In this document: positions 1-7,669 of the stretch, in pieces | How the letters are laid out: every line of letters starts with the position of its first letter | How positions within the stretch are numbered: the first letter of the stretch is position 1 | Source: Pontimonas sp964350865 | Lineage (GTDB): Bacteria > Actinomycetota > Actinomycetes > Actinomycetales > Microbacteriaceae | DNA: 64,000 nucleotides | Assembly (NCBI GenBank): GCA_964350865.1 | Contig: CAYGLJ010000001.1 | Location: 12,436 to 76,435 of the forward strand | Direction of reading: 5' to 3' | Notes under the pieces: generated by a model | Told to the model about the DNA's origin: nothing | Database searches by the model: none | The model's input: the letters and a program-made list of their open reading frames with translations, nothing else | Made by a program: the position numbers and the translations under genes

Positions 1-503
1 GATTCCACGAAACCGAATTTCTTGTGGAGCGCGAGCGACGCTTCAGCTCCAGAATCGGCAATCACCGCAATCATTTCGGTCATGCCCGCATCGGCGCATC
101 GCTCAATCAGGTCCCCGAGAAGCTCACTGCCAAGCCCTCGCCCCAGTGAGGCCGGTCCAAGGTAGATGGAGCTCTCCACGGTTTTTCTGAAGCCGGCTTT
201 CTCGCGAAAAGGGAAAACATAGGCATAACCCAGCAGTGTCCCCTGCGGAGACATGGCAACCCTGAACGGGTAGCCAAGTTTGTGGAGGTGGCGAAAGCGG
301 GCCTGAAACTTGGTGATGCTGGGAGCTTTCTCATCCAGAGTGACCACCGAGTTCCGCACGTAGTGGCGGTAGAGAGCGAGGATGTCGGGGACATCCTCCT
401 CGGTGGCGTCACGAATCTCGTAGACAAACTCTGCCGGTGGTTCTGCGGGCGGTTGCAGATGACGCGGCAGACTCCGCCGCCTCTGGTATTCATCGGGCAA
501 CAT
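1..503 (-). CDS. GNAT-family N-acetyltransferase, C-terminus cut by window edge
   Basis: Reading the minus strand from the ATG at 503 gives a protein beginning MLPDEYQRRRSLPRHL that stays open to the window edge, so about 167 residues are visible. The later part has the GNAT acetyl-CoA fold pattern: GYAYVFPFR, then a GxGxGxx/A-like GRGLGSELL turn and a C-terminal SLALHKKFGF segment, most like the phosphinothricin/aminoacyl acetyltransferase subgroup. The substrate cannot be told. The start overlaps the ung stop as TGATG, so it is probably translated with ung. A different frame over 107-493 is longer on paper but has no family features. Confidence 0.8.
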   Translation of the reverse strand, partial: MLPDEYQRRRSLPRHLQPPAEPPAEFVYEIRDATEEDVPDILALYRHYVRNSVVTLDEKAPSITKFQARFRHLHKLGYPFRVAMSPQGTLLGYAYVFPFREKAGFRKTVESSIYLGPASLGRGLGSELLGDLIERCADAGMTEMIAVIADSGAEASLALHKKFGFVE

Positions 504-1201
504 CAGCGAGCTCCTAATGACCAGTCGAGAGGGGAGAAGCCGGCATCCTCTCGAATGCGGTTCACCGCGCTAAAGGGACGCGATCCAAAGAATCCTCGCC
601 TGGCTGAGAGTGGGCTGGGGTGAGCGGACTCGATGATCGGAGTGCTACCCAGCAGGGGTTTGAGCTCAGCGGCTTCTCGACCCCACAGCACTGCGACAAA
701 AAACTGACCGGTGGAAACCAGGCCGCGGACGACCGCATCGGTGAAGCGGGTCCAGCCCAGCGTGCGGTGAGCGCCGGGTGATCCCACCAGAGTGGTGAGG
801 TGTCTATTCAGCAGAAGCACTCCCTCGGAGGCCCAGGCGCTCAGATCACCGTGAGCCGGGAGGTCAACATCGAGATCATCCCGGAGTTCTTGGCGAATAT
901 TGCGCAAGCTGGGGGGTAACGCGGCGACAGAGGGTTCCACAGAAAAGGCCAAACCGCTCGCGTGGGATTGTCCGGGATAGGGATCTTGCCCAAAAATCAC
1001 GCACCGCACAGCCTCCGGTGGGGTATCGAAAGCACGCAGAACTTTGTCCGCACTCGGAGTCATCATGGCTTTTTGGGCGGGCAAGGCATCCAGTTTCCGT
1101 CCCACCTCGGCCAGGGCGGCTAGGCCGTCTTGGCCCACCAGTGTGGCCCACCGTTGCGGAAGCGCGCGAGGAAAATACGCTTCAAGTGAGCCCTGGTCCA
1201 T
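503..1201 (-). CDS. ung: uracil-DNA glycosylase (family 1)
   Basis: Removes uracil from DNA as the first step of base excision repair. Counting from the GTG three bases upstream of the chosen start, the water-activating motif GQDPYPG lies at residues 72-78 (catalytic Asp74) and the HPSPLS motif at 195-200 (catalytic His195). Length (232 residues) is normal for the family. The ATG at 1201 is preferred over the GTG at 1204 because a -10 hexamer TAACCT (1208-1213) ends exactly 6 bases upstream, the leaderless arrangement seen at many genes here. The acetyltransferase follows with overlapping stop and start. Confidence 0.95.
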   Translation of the reverse strand: MDQGSLEAYFPRALPQRWATLVGQDGLAALAEVGRKLDALPAQKAMMTPSADKVLRAFDTPPEAVRCVIFGQDPYPGQSHASGLAFSVEPSVAALPPSLRNIRQELRDDLDVDLPAHGDLSAWASEGVLLLNRHLTTLVGSPGAHRTLGWTRFTDAVVRGLVSTGQFFVAVLWGREAAELKPLLGSTPIIESAHPSPLSARRGFFGSRPFSAVNRIREDAGFSPLDWSLGAR

Positions 1202-1207
1202 CACCCC

Positions 1208-1213
1208 AGGTTA
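1208..1213 (-). promoter_or_regulatory. -10 element of ung (leaderless)
   Basis: TAACCT on the minus strand, 6 bases before the ATG at 1201. It overlaps the stop codon of the upstream lipoprotein gene. Confidence 0.45.
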
Positions 1214-1840
1214 TTGGGTGGTCTGAGTGCGCATTGCCTGCACCAAGGCAACTCCCAGGTCATACGACTCCCGTCCACCGGGCTGAATAAGCGCCGAATA
1301 CCAGGAGTCGGAGTAGAGGGAGTTGTGGATCGCAGGGACGATAACTTCATCGCCCCACTTCCAATAGGTCAACGCGCCATCGGCGGTTTGACCCACGTTG
1401 AGCTGTTGTGCGAGAAGGTCATCAATCACGGTGGGCCTAATGGCAGCGTCAATCGATGCCGTCCCCAAGATGATGTTGATGCCGGTGTCTACTTCGCCCG
1501 GCACCGCATATAAGCAGGAGAGCCCGCCGACGAGTTCCTCGGGGGTTTGTCCCTCCACATAGATTGGGTCATTGCTCGGGCTTCCCGGTCCGGCAATCAG
1601 TTCGATTCCTCGTGGAGTGAGAAGTGATAGTCCCTCTTCGCCGATGAGAGCACTGCAATCAGTGGGACGTGAGTAGGAGAGCTCCGCTGGCGCTTCCTCT
1701 TCGACAACCTCATCAGCCACATCGACATCCTCGGTGACGATGGTGTCACTCGCGGTGCCACAGGCGCTGAGAACAAAGACCAGAGCGACCAGGGTGAGCG
1801 AGCCCTGCCGCATTCGCATGGACCTAGCCACTGTCATCAC
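1211..1840 (-). CDS. putative lipoprotein of unknown function
   Basis: About 209 residues with a basic n-region, a hydrophobic core and the lipobox LSAC near residue 27, so the mature protein should be lipid-anchored outside the membrane. After the Cys comes an acidic linker (DVDVADEVVEEEAPAE), then a compact domain with two Cys (TDCSALIG and GLSCLYAV) that could form a disulfide. No known fold was recognised. The layout resembles the second lipoprotein at 3319-4044, which also has an acidic linker and a Cys-containing domain, so the two may be distant paralogues. The start is uncertain: GTG 1840, ATG 1837 or a later ATG are all possible. Confidence 0.7.
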   Translation of the reverse strand: MMTVARSMRMRQGSLTLVALVFVLSACGTASDTIVTEDVDVADEVVEEEAPAELSYSRPTDCSALIGEEGLSLLTPRGIELIAGPGSPSNDPIYVEGQTPEELVGGLSCLYAVPGEVDTGINIILGTASIDAAIRPTVIDDLLAQQLNVGQTADGALTYWKWGDEVIVPAIHNSLYSDSWYSALIQPGGRESYDLGVALVQAMRTQTTQ

Positions 1841-1852
1841 CCCTCTGCCTGG

Positions 1853-1858
1853 AGTATA
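1853..1858 (-). promoter_or_regulatory. -10 element of the lipoprotein gene
   Basis: TATACT on the minus strand, 12 bases upstream of the GTG at 1840, followed by AGAGGGG, a possible ribosome binding site. This is a short-leader rather than a leaderless arrangement. Confidence 0.45.
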
Positions 1859-1891
1859 GAACCCGGGGAAGTCAGAAACCTGGCGCCACGA

Positions 1892-1897
1892 TAGTCT
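1892..1897 (+). promoter_or_regulatory. -10 element of the amidase gene (leaderless)
   Basis: TAGTCT ends 6 bases before the GTG start at 1904, and no Shine-Dalgarno sequence lies between. Divergent from the lipoprotein promoter at 1853-1858. Confidence 0.5.
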
Positions 1898-1903
1898 GCA
1901 ACC

Positions 1904-3322
1904 GTGTCGTTACCTCACGAATTTTCTGCCCGTGAGCTGGTCTCCAGGCGCCGCTCAGGCGAGCTGTCCGCCACTGAGGTGGTGGAGCATTTCCTGGCAC
2001 GTATCGATGCTCACAACCCGACTTTGAATGCACTGGTGACCATCACAGCCGAGCGTGCTCTCGAGCACGCTGAAGCCATGGATAGAGGCGAGCGCGAACC
2101 TGGAATTCTCTGGGGTTTACCTTTTGCGGACAAAGACTTGACGAACCGCGCAGGAGTTCCCACCGGATCAGGGTCCCGCGTGAGGGCGGGGTCGCCGCTG
2201 CCCACCCAATCTGACCCGATGGCTATGGCGATGGACGCCGCCGGGGGAATCAGCGTTGGAAAATCGGCGGTCTGTGAGTTCGGGCTCTCCTCGTATACCG
2301 AATCCCTCGTGTTTCCGCCCACCGCTAACCCTTATTCGCTCGACCACGGCTCTGGTGGCTCGAGCGGTGGTGCTGCCTCTGCCGTAGCGGGGCGCCTCGT
2401 GCCGCTGGCTCCTGGCAGCGATGGCGGAGGCAGTGTTCGTATACCGGCCTGGGCATGCGGGCTGGTGGGCCTCAAACCCTCCCGGGGTCTGATACCGGGA
2501 GGGACTGGTTTTGACTACCTGGCAGGACTCGTCGTTCCTGGCCCCCTCGCAACAAGCGTGGGGGACGCAGCACTGCTTCTCGATGCTCTGCGAGGATCGG
2601 GAATCACTCACCGCGCCACCTCTCCGGGGGACCAGCCGACCAGCTTTAGCGATGCATTCGCAGCACCCCCTGGTCATCTGCGGATCGGAGTCACGCTCCG
2701 ACACCCGTGGGAGGACTTCGTGGACACACCTCTTGACCCCAGCGCTCGTGCCGCCCACACCCGGGTCCGATCACTCCTAGAGGAGCATGGTCATACCGTG
2801 GTAGATCTGGATTGGAGTCCGAAAGCCGGTTACCCCGAAGCGTTCACCACCATCTGGAAAGCCTCTGCTGTGGGCCTGGATCTCACCCCCGACCAGCGCC
2901 AGCTACTCGAGCCCTTGACCGCCTACCTCGTCGAGGAGGGTGATGCGCTGAGCGCCGCAGTGTTGGCCGCTGCCCTCCGGGAGCTCTCCGCGTTCGAGGA
3001 GCACACCATCCGCTCGTTCTCCGAGGTCGACGTGGTCCTCACCCCGGGGCTTGCCACCGCGCCACCACAGATCGGGTTCTATGACAGCGAAGACCCTGAA
3101 CGGAACTTCTCCCAACAAGTGCAGGTGACGCCGTATTCGAGCTTTGTCAATGTGGCAGGGTTGCCAGCTCTCGCTCTCCCCGTGATGCTGAACCCCGAGG
3201 GGCTCCCGGTGGGCGTGCAGTTCATCGGCAGGCCTGGTGGCGATGCGACTCTGCTGCAGCTGGGCCACCAGTTAGAAGAAGCGCTCGAGTTTGCCTCGAG
3301 CGCACAGCCACCTGGCTTCTAG
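1904..3322 (+). CDS. amidase (amidase signature family)
   Basis: Hydrolyses an amide bond; the natural substrate cannot be inferred. The amidase-signature Ser-cisSer-Lys triad is visible: Lys77 in FADKDLTN, Ser154 in GGSSGG and nucleophile Ser177 in DGGGSVRIPA. The C-terminal part has the expected PALALPVMLNPEGLPVGVQF segment. Length (472 residues) fits stand-alone amidases and GatA, but no gatB or gatC is adjacent and the order is not that of gatCAB, so it is more likely a catabolic or AtzF/6-aminohexanoate-like amidase than the tRNA amidotransferase subunit. The GTG start sits 6 bases after a -10 hexamer. It ends convergently, overlapping the next lipoprotein gene by 4 bases. Confidence 0.9.
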   Translation: MSLPHEFSARELVSRRRSGELSATEVVEHFLARIDAHNPTLNALVTITAERALEHAEAMDRGEREPGILWGLPFADKDLTNRAGVPTGSGSRVRAGSPLPTQSDPMAMAMDAAGGISVGKSAVCEFGLSSYTESLVFPPTANPYSLDHGSGGSSGGAASAVAGRLVPLAPGSDGGGSVRIPAWACGLVGLKPSRGLIPGGTGFDYLAGLVVPGPLATSVGDAALLLDALRGSGITHRATSPGDQPTSFSDAFAAPPGHLRIGVTLRHPWEDFVDTPLDPSARAAHTRVRSLLEEHGHTVVDLDWSPKAGYPEAFTTIWKASAVGLDLTPDQRQLLEPLTAYLVEEGDALSAAVLAAALRELSAFEEHTIRSFSEVDVVLTPGLATAPPQIGFYDSEDPERNFSQQVQVTPYSSFVNVAGLPALALPVMLNPEGLPVGVQFIGRPGGDATLLQLGHQLEEALEFASSAQPPGF

Positions 3323-4044
3323 TTGCTGTAGACGCCCAGAGTTCTCGCGGCATCGAGGGTCAGTGGCTGGGCTTTCCCAAAGGCATAGTTACTGGTCACC
3401 CAGGCGCCACAAGAATCTTCTGCCAGTGAGGCGGGGCAGGGAATGTCCACGAGGAAGTGCGCTTCGGTGGCGATGTAGTCCGGTGACTCATCCGAAGTGG
3501 TCGAATCGAAGGTGTAGAGCGTGCCGCCCCCGGCGTCAGCGCTTCCCGCACCGGCGGCTCGAAGAACTCCTGTCACGTCTCTCAGCACATCGCCGCTGAT
3601 AATCGCGACGCTGGTGACCGAGACGCTCTCACTAGCGGGCAGATACCAGGTGCAAGAAATCCGCAAGTCGGTGCGCACGTTCTTCAGTAGCGGGATCAAC
3701 TCTTGGTTGGTGGTGCCATAGCCAAAGTCACCCTCGCTGGTGTCCCCGACATTGGTGCGAAGCTCTTCCAAAAGCGTGGCCGTGAGCTCTGGGGAATACA
3801 TCGTGTCGCAGGTGGGGACGCTCAGACCCTCGTCAACGACCTCCGTCTCTGCCTCCTCGCCGGTGGCATCGGGGGTGGTGTCGGATGCCTCTGTGGAGGC
3901 GTCGTCAGTCGTTGCGGAATCCTCGGCAGTGTTCTCCGCAGAGTTGAGGACACCCCAGTCTTCGAGGACAGAGCAACCCGAGAGCCCCAGAACAACAGCG
4001 CTAGCTAGGGCAAACGGGGCAAACACTCGAGCCCTGGGGGACAT
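3319..4044 (-). CDS. putative lipoprotein of unknown function
   Basis: The ATG at 4044 is chosen because it has a good GAGGAG ribosome binding site just upstream; an upstream in-frame start at 4089 would add 15 residues that are not signal-peptide-like. From that ATG the sequence MSPRARVFAPFALASAVVLGL leads into the lipobox LSGC. Next come a Ser/Thr/Glu/Asp-rich linker (about residues 35-75) and a domain with Cys residues in PTCDTMY, ISCTWYL and DIPCPASL. No family was recognised. The design matches the lipoprotein at 1211-1840. Gene end overlaps the amidase by 4 bases. Confidence 0.75.
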   Translation of the reverse strand: MSPRARVFAPFALASAVVLGLSGCSVLEDWGVLNSAENTAEDSATTDDASTEASDTTPDATGEEAETEVVDEGLSVPTCDTMYSPELTATLLEELRTNVGDTSEGDFGYGTTNQELIPLLKNVRTDLRISCTWYLPASESVSVTSVAIISGDVLRDVTGVLRAAGAGSADAGGGTLYTFDSTTSDESPDYIATEAHFLVDIPCPASLAEDSCGAWVTSNYAFGKAQPLTLDAARTLGVYSN

Positions 4045-4057
4045 TCCTACTCCTCGA

Positions 4058-4888
4058 TTACGTTCCGTGGTAGTGCTCCACTGGCACATCGACTAGCGAA
4101 GCTATCTTTCGCCAGTATGCCTCAATCAACTCGGTATCCCCGGCAGCGGGATGGGTAGGTCCTTCAGGTGTCAAGCCATCAAAATAGGTTCCATTAGCCA
4201 CACCAAGCTCCGGAGTGTCGACCAAATGCACCAGCGGTGCCGCTCCTGCCTCGGCAGAAATCTGCATCCAGCCGGTCAACGCGAGGATCAGCTTTCCGCT
4301 GCGCGATTCAGCTCCAAACCCAGATCGAACGTAGCCCGGGTGGACCGGGTAGCTCTCCAGCCCGGTTCGCATTGCGAGCGAGCGAGCGTAGAGAATCACG
4401 CCGAGCTTTGCGGAAGCGTAGGGCCACCAGCCAGCTCCGTAGCGGCGCTGATCAAACCCCAGGTCGTCGAGATCGATGCGTCCGAACCGCGCCACCATCG
4501 ACGTGGTGTGAATGACCCGGCCCCTGGTGTTCACAAGTTTCGGAACGAGACGCTCCGTCAAGACGACAGAGCCCAGCACGTTGCGCTGCAGTGTCAGCTC
4601 ATGACCCTCGGAACTGCGCTGCTTGGTGGCCACGATGCCTCCGGCGTTATTCACCAGAGCATCGATGCGATCAAAGCGTTTGCTGAGCGTGTCCCCGAGT
4701 TCCCGCACGGCATCAAGGTCATCAAAGTCGCACACAAACGGGATGCCGTCCATCATCCGAGCAATTTCCCGAGTGCGCTCGGGGTTTCGCCCCACAACAG
4801 CCACCCGCCAGGACCGTCTCGAGAGTTCACGGGCGACTTCAGCGCCGATTCCACCACTAGCGCCGGTAATGATTGCGGTTCGGTCCAC
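4058..4888 (-). CDS. short-chain dehydrogenase/reductase
   Basis: NAD(P)-dependent oxidoreductase of the classical SDR family. Visible motifs are the cofactor site TGASGGIG (8-15), NNAG (80-83), catalytic Ser130, Tyr157 and Lys161 (YASAK). A basic residue after the second strand (GRNPER) suggests NADP(H). It resembles the retinol dehydrogenase/WWOX-like branch, with QRNVLGSVVL and a VHPGYV segment, but the substrate is unknown. The GTG start has AAAGGG upstream and a -10-like TAGGCT 23 bases before it, so this gene has a normal leader. It probably shares a transcript with the lipoprotein downstream (gap 13 bases). Confidence 0.88.
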   Translation of the reverse strand: MDRTAIITGASGGIGAEVARELSRRSWRVAVVGRNPERTREIARMMDGIPFVCDFDDLDAVRELGDTLSKRFDRIDALVNNAGGIVATKQRSSEGHELTLQRNVLGSVVLTERLVPKLVNTRGRVIHTTSMVARFGRIDLDDLGFDQRRYGAGWWPYASAKLGVILYARSLAMRTGLESYPVHPGYVRSGFGAESRSGKLILALTGWMQISAEAGAAPLVHLVDTPELGVANGTYFDGLTPEGPTHPAAGDTELIEAYWRKIASLVDVPVEHYHGT

Positions 4889-4932
4889 GGGACCCTTTCG
4901 TTGGTATCCCCAGCCTACGGGCTGGGAATTAC

Positions 4933-5718
4933 TTAGTCACCCTCAAAAACCGCGGGCTTTTTGGTCATGAACGCTTCCATTCCGCGTTGCACATCCTTGG
5001 TTCCCATCAGTGCTCCCAAGCGACTAGGAAGCTTCTGGTGCTCAGCATGAGCATCGACCAGACCAGCCCGCGCTGACGCCAACGTCGCTTGAACCGCGAG
5101 TGGTGCTTGGGCAGCAATCCGGAGGGCGACTTCCGTCGCAGTCTCCAGAGGCGCACTCTCCACCACCTGGGTCACAATGCCCATGTGGTGCGCCTCCTGC
5201 GCACTCACGGTGTCCGCAGTGAGGAGCAGGCGCATAGCGTTGCTCCACCCGGCAATGCGGGGCATCCGGGTTGTCCCTCCTCCGAAGGGAAGGATTCCTC
5301 TGGCCACCTCGAGCTGAGCAAACTGCGCGTCCTTCGAGGCGACAATGACATCGCTGGCAAGGGCCAACTCCACGCCGAGGGTGAAACAGATTCCCTGGAT
5401 GGCCATCACCACGGGCTTTCGTACCTGTGCTGTCGAGATGCCCCAGGGGTCGATACCGCCTTCGGGGATAGGCAGGGCACCCGTTGATGCCATCGCTGGT
5501 CCCACATCAGCGAGGTCTAATCCGGCGGTGAAGTGATCACCGTGGGCAAAGATAACGCCGACTCGCAGGCTTGGATCTCGATCTAACTCGCCATAGGCGA
5601 GAGCGAGCTCAGCAAGCATGGCCAGGTCAGCGGCGTTTCGTTTATCAGGGCGATTGAGGCCGATAAAGAGGACGTGATCTTTGCGCTCGAGGGTGACCCT
5701 CGTGGGTTCTGTGGTCAT
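4933..5718 (-). CDS. enoyl-CoA hydratase/isomerase (crotonase) family protein
   Basis: 261 residues of a crotonase fold. The oxyanion-hole segments are HFTAGLDL (62-69) and GICFTLGVELALASD (109-123). Both acidic positions used by hydratases are present: Glu117 in VELA and Glu137 in QLEV. The absence of a multifunctional partner gene and the FGGGTTRMPR variation leave hydratase, isomerase or hydrolase all possible; fatty-acid oxidation is the default role. The ATG at 5718 follows a -10 hexamer TAGAGT by 6 bases, predicting a leaderless message. Confidence 0.85.
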   Translation of the reverse strand: MTTEPTRVTLERKDHVLFIGLNRPDKRNAADLAMLAELALAYGELDRDPSLRVGVIFAHGDHFTAGLDLADVGPAMASTGALPIPEGGIDPWGISTAQVRKPVVMAIQGICFTLGVELALASDVIVASKDAQFAQLEVARGILPFGGGTTRMPRIAGWSNAMRLLLTADTVSAQEAHHMGIVTQVVESAPLETATEVALRIAAQAPLAVQATLASARAGLVDAHAEHQKLPSRLGALMGTKDVQRGMEAFMTKKPAVFEGD

Positions 5719-5724
5719 GTTGGA

Positions 5725-5730
5725 ACTCTA
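5725..5730 (-). promoter_or_regulatory. -10 element of the crotonase gene (leaderless)
   Basis: TAGAGT on the minus strand, 6 bases before the ATG at 5718, in the 17-base gap after the pckG stop codon. Confidence 0.5.
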
Positions 5731-5735
5731 ACGAT

Positions 5736-7565
5736 TCACGACGAGAGACGCTCCCGGGTGGCGTCGAGTTCGTGCACAATTTGCTCGGGCAATCGGTCCC
5801 CGAAACGACCCAAGAACTCTTCCGCGTCATCGAGGTCAGCACGAATGAGGGCAGGGTCAACGCTGAGTAGCGTCTCGAGTGCCTCCTCGGTGAGCTCGAG
5901 ACCCTCGGTGTTGAGGGACTTCGGCAACCATCCAATGGGGGATTCCTTCGCCGCCACGGCGCCCTCGAGTCTGTTCACAATCCACTCAACGACGCGAGAG
6001 TTTTCCCCGAACCCTGGCCAGATGAAGTGACCATCAGAGTCTTTCTGGAACCAATTCACGTGGAAGATGCGAGGCATCCGACCAACACCGCGCAACCGAT
6101 CGCCCATGTCGAGCCAGTTCTGCATGTAGTCGCCCATGTTGTAGCCGCAAAACGGGAGCATCGCGAAGGGGTCTCGGCGCACTTCGCCGAGAGTCCCTTC
6201 GGCGGCCGCGGTTTTCTCCGACGCCATAGTTGCTCCGAGAAACACCCCATGTTTCCAATCTCTGGCCTCGACCACCAAAGGCATCGTGGTTGAGCGTCGT
6301 CCGCCAAAGATGATGGCGTCGACCGGGACACCCTCGGGGTCATCCCATTCAGAGGCAAGACTTCCACACGCCCCAAGCTTCACCGTGAACCGTGCGTTCG
6401 GGTGAGCGGCAGGGGATCCAGACATTGGGTCAAAGAGCTCTCCCCGCCAATCGGTGAGACCTTCGGGGACCTCTTTCGACATTCCCTCCCACCAGACGTC
6501 ACCTTCCGGGGTAAGGGCGACATTGGTGAACACGGTGTTGGAGGAGAGCATGTCCATCGCGACCGGGTTCGTGCTTGCACTCGTTCCTGGTGCAACACCA
6601 AAGAACCCAGCCTCAGGATTGATGGCGCGAAGGCGCCCATCGGATCCTGGCGCCAGCCAGGCGATGTCATCGCCGAGTGTCTCGACTGTCCAGCCGGGGA
6701 GGCTTGGCTGCATCATCGCGAAGTTGGTTTTGCCACAGGCGCTGGGGAACGCTGCGACCACGGTGTAAGACTTGCCCTCGGGGTTCGTGATCTTCACGAG
6801 CAACATGTGCTCGGCCATCCAGCCTTCCTCACGGGCCAGCACGGAGGCGATGCGCAGAGCAAATGCTTTCTTCGGGAGTAACGCATTCCCGCCGTAGGCA
6901 GACCCGAACGACCAGATTTCTTTGGTCTCGGGGAAATGGGAAATGTATTTGTTCTCATGACACGGCCAGGCTGTGTCGGCTTCACCCTCGGCAAGCGGGG
7001 ACCCCACCGTGTGGAGGCACTTCACCCACGAGGCGCCCTCCGAGATGGCGCCCAGCACATCGGATCGGACTCGCACCATCATGTGCAAGCTCAGGACTAC
7101 GTAGGGTGAGTCGGTGATTTGAACACCGAGTCTCGCCATCGGAGAGTCCAGGGGGCCCATGGAGAAGGGGACGACATAGAGGGTGCGACCGCGCATTGCG
7201 CCGCGGCTGAGGTCCCGCAGGGTCTCGCGCATCGTGCTGGGGTCTTCCCAGTTGTTGGTGGGGCCAGCGTCATTGGGGTCATGGGAGCAAATAAAGGTGC
7301 GTGACTCGACTCGGGCCACGTCGGTGGGTTCACTGCGAGCGAGGTAGCTTCCCGGGCGCACATCATCGTTGAGTCGGGTGAGGGTTCCTTGAGCGACCAT
7401 CACGTCAATGAGGTGTTGGGCTTCTTCGGGAGATCCGTCACACCACACAACGCTGTGGGGTTCTAGCAGGGCAGTGGCTTCATTGACCCACTCCTGAACG
7501 TCGATCGGACGGTGAGAGCCGGTGGTGGGGGTTTCGCTGCTTCGCTGATTAAGAGTCATAGACAT
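5736..7565 (-). CDS. pckG: phosphoenolpyruvate carboxykinase (GTP)
   Basis: Converts oxaloacetate plus GTP to phosphoenolpyruvate, the entry step of gluconeogenesis. The 609-residue length and the hyper-reactive cysteine motif FPSACGKTNF (273-282, Cys277 within the P-loop) are those of the GTP-dependent class, as are WPCHENKYI and HVNWFQKD. The ATG at 7565 has a strong GAGGAG site 6 bases upstream. It is divergent from a RamB-like regulator, and the short intergenic region carries a perfect inverted repeat, so regulation by that neighbour in response to acetate or other gluconeogenic carbon sources is plausible but unproven. Confidence 0.97.
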   Translation of the reverse strand: MSMTLNQRSSETPTTGSHRPIDVQEWVNEATALLEPHSVVWCDGSPEEAQHLIDVMVAQGTLTRLNDDVRPGSYLARSEPTDVARVESRTFICSHDPNDAGPTNNWEDPSTMRETLRDLSRGAMRGRTLYVVPFSMGPLDSPMARLGVQITDSPYVVLSLHMMVRVRSDVLGAISEGASWVKCLHTVGSPLAEGEADTAWPCHENKYISHFPETKEIWSFGSAYGGNALLPKKAFALRIASVLAREEGWMAEHMLLVKITNPEGKSYTVVAAFPSACGKTNFAMMQPSLPGWTVETLGDDIAWLAPGSDGRLRAINPEAGFFGVAPGTSASTNPVAMDMLSSNTVFTNVALTPEGDVWWEGMSKEVPEGLTDWRGELFDPMSGSPAAHPNARFTVKLGACGSLASEWDDPEGVPVDAIIFGGRRSTTMPLVVEARDWKHGVFLGATMASEKTAAAEGTLGEVRRDPFAMLPFCGYNMGDYMQNWLDMGDRLRGVGRMPRIFHVNWFQKDSDGHFIWPGFGENSRVVEWIVNRLEGAVAAKESPIGWLPKSLNTEGLELTEEALETLLSVDPALIRADLDDAEEFLGRFGDRLPEQIVHELDATRERLSS

Positions 7566-7618
7566 AATCGCTCCTCGGTGGTGGTCTCACACCAGTTTTG
7601 TCAAGACCAAGGGGTGTG

Positions 7619-7640
7619 TTTGACCAAATTGCTTGTCAAA
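7619..7640. promoter_or_regulatory. inverted-repeat operator candidate between pckG and the RamB-like regulator
   Basis: Perfect inverted repeat TTTGAC-N10-GTCAAA. A related half-site TTGTCAA recurs at 7598-7604 and a weaker one (TTGTCAG) at 7661-7667. The repeat lies about 20 bases upstream of the regulator's -10 element and 54 bases upstream of the pckG start, so one bound protein could control both genes. Confidence 0.5.
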
Positions 7641-7657
7641 AAACACTCTTTTTGCGT

Positions 7658-7663
7658 TATTGT
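7658..7663 (+). promoter_or_regulatory. -10 element of the RamB-like regulator (leaderless)
   Basis: TATTGT ends 6 bases before the ATG at 7670. A possible -35, TTGTCA (7633-7638), is part of the right arm of the inverted repeat. Confidence 0.5.
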
Positions 7664-7669
7664 CAGAGA

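Noticed and set aside
107..493. 128-residue frame on the minus strand starting MNTRGGG
   Set aside because: It is a shifted frame of the GNAT acetyltransferase gene, whose correct frame starts at 503, overlaps the ung stop and shows family motifs.
1904..3322. GatA subunit of the tRNA amidotransferase
   Set aside because: The catalytic triad fits all amidase-signature enzymes, but gatB and gatC are not adjacent and the gene stands alone with its own promoter.
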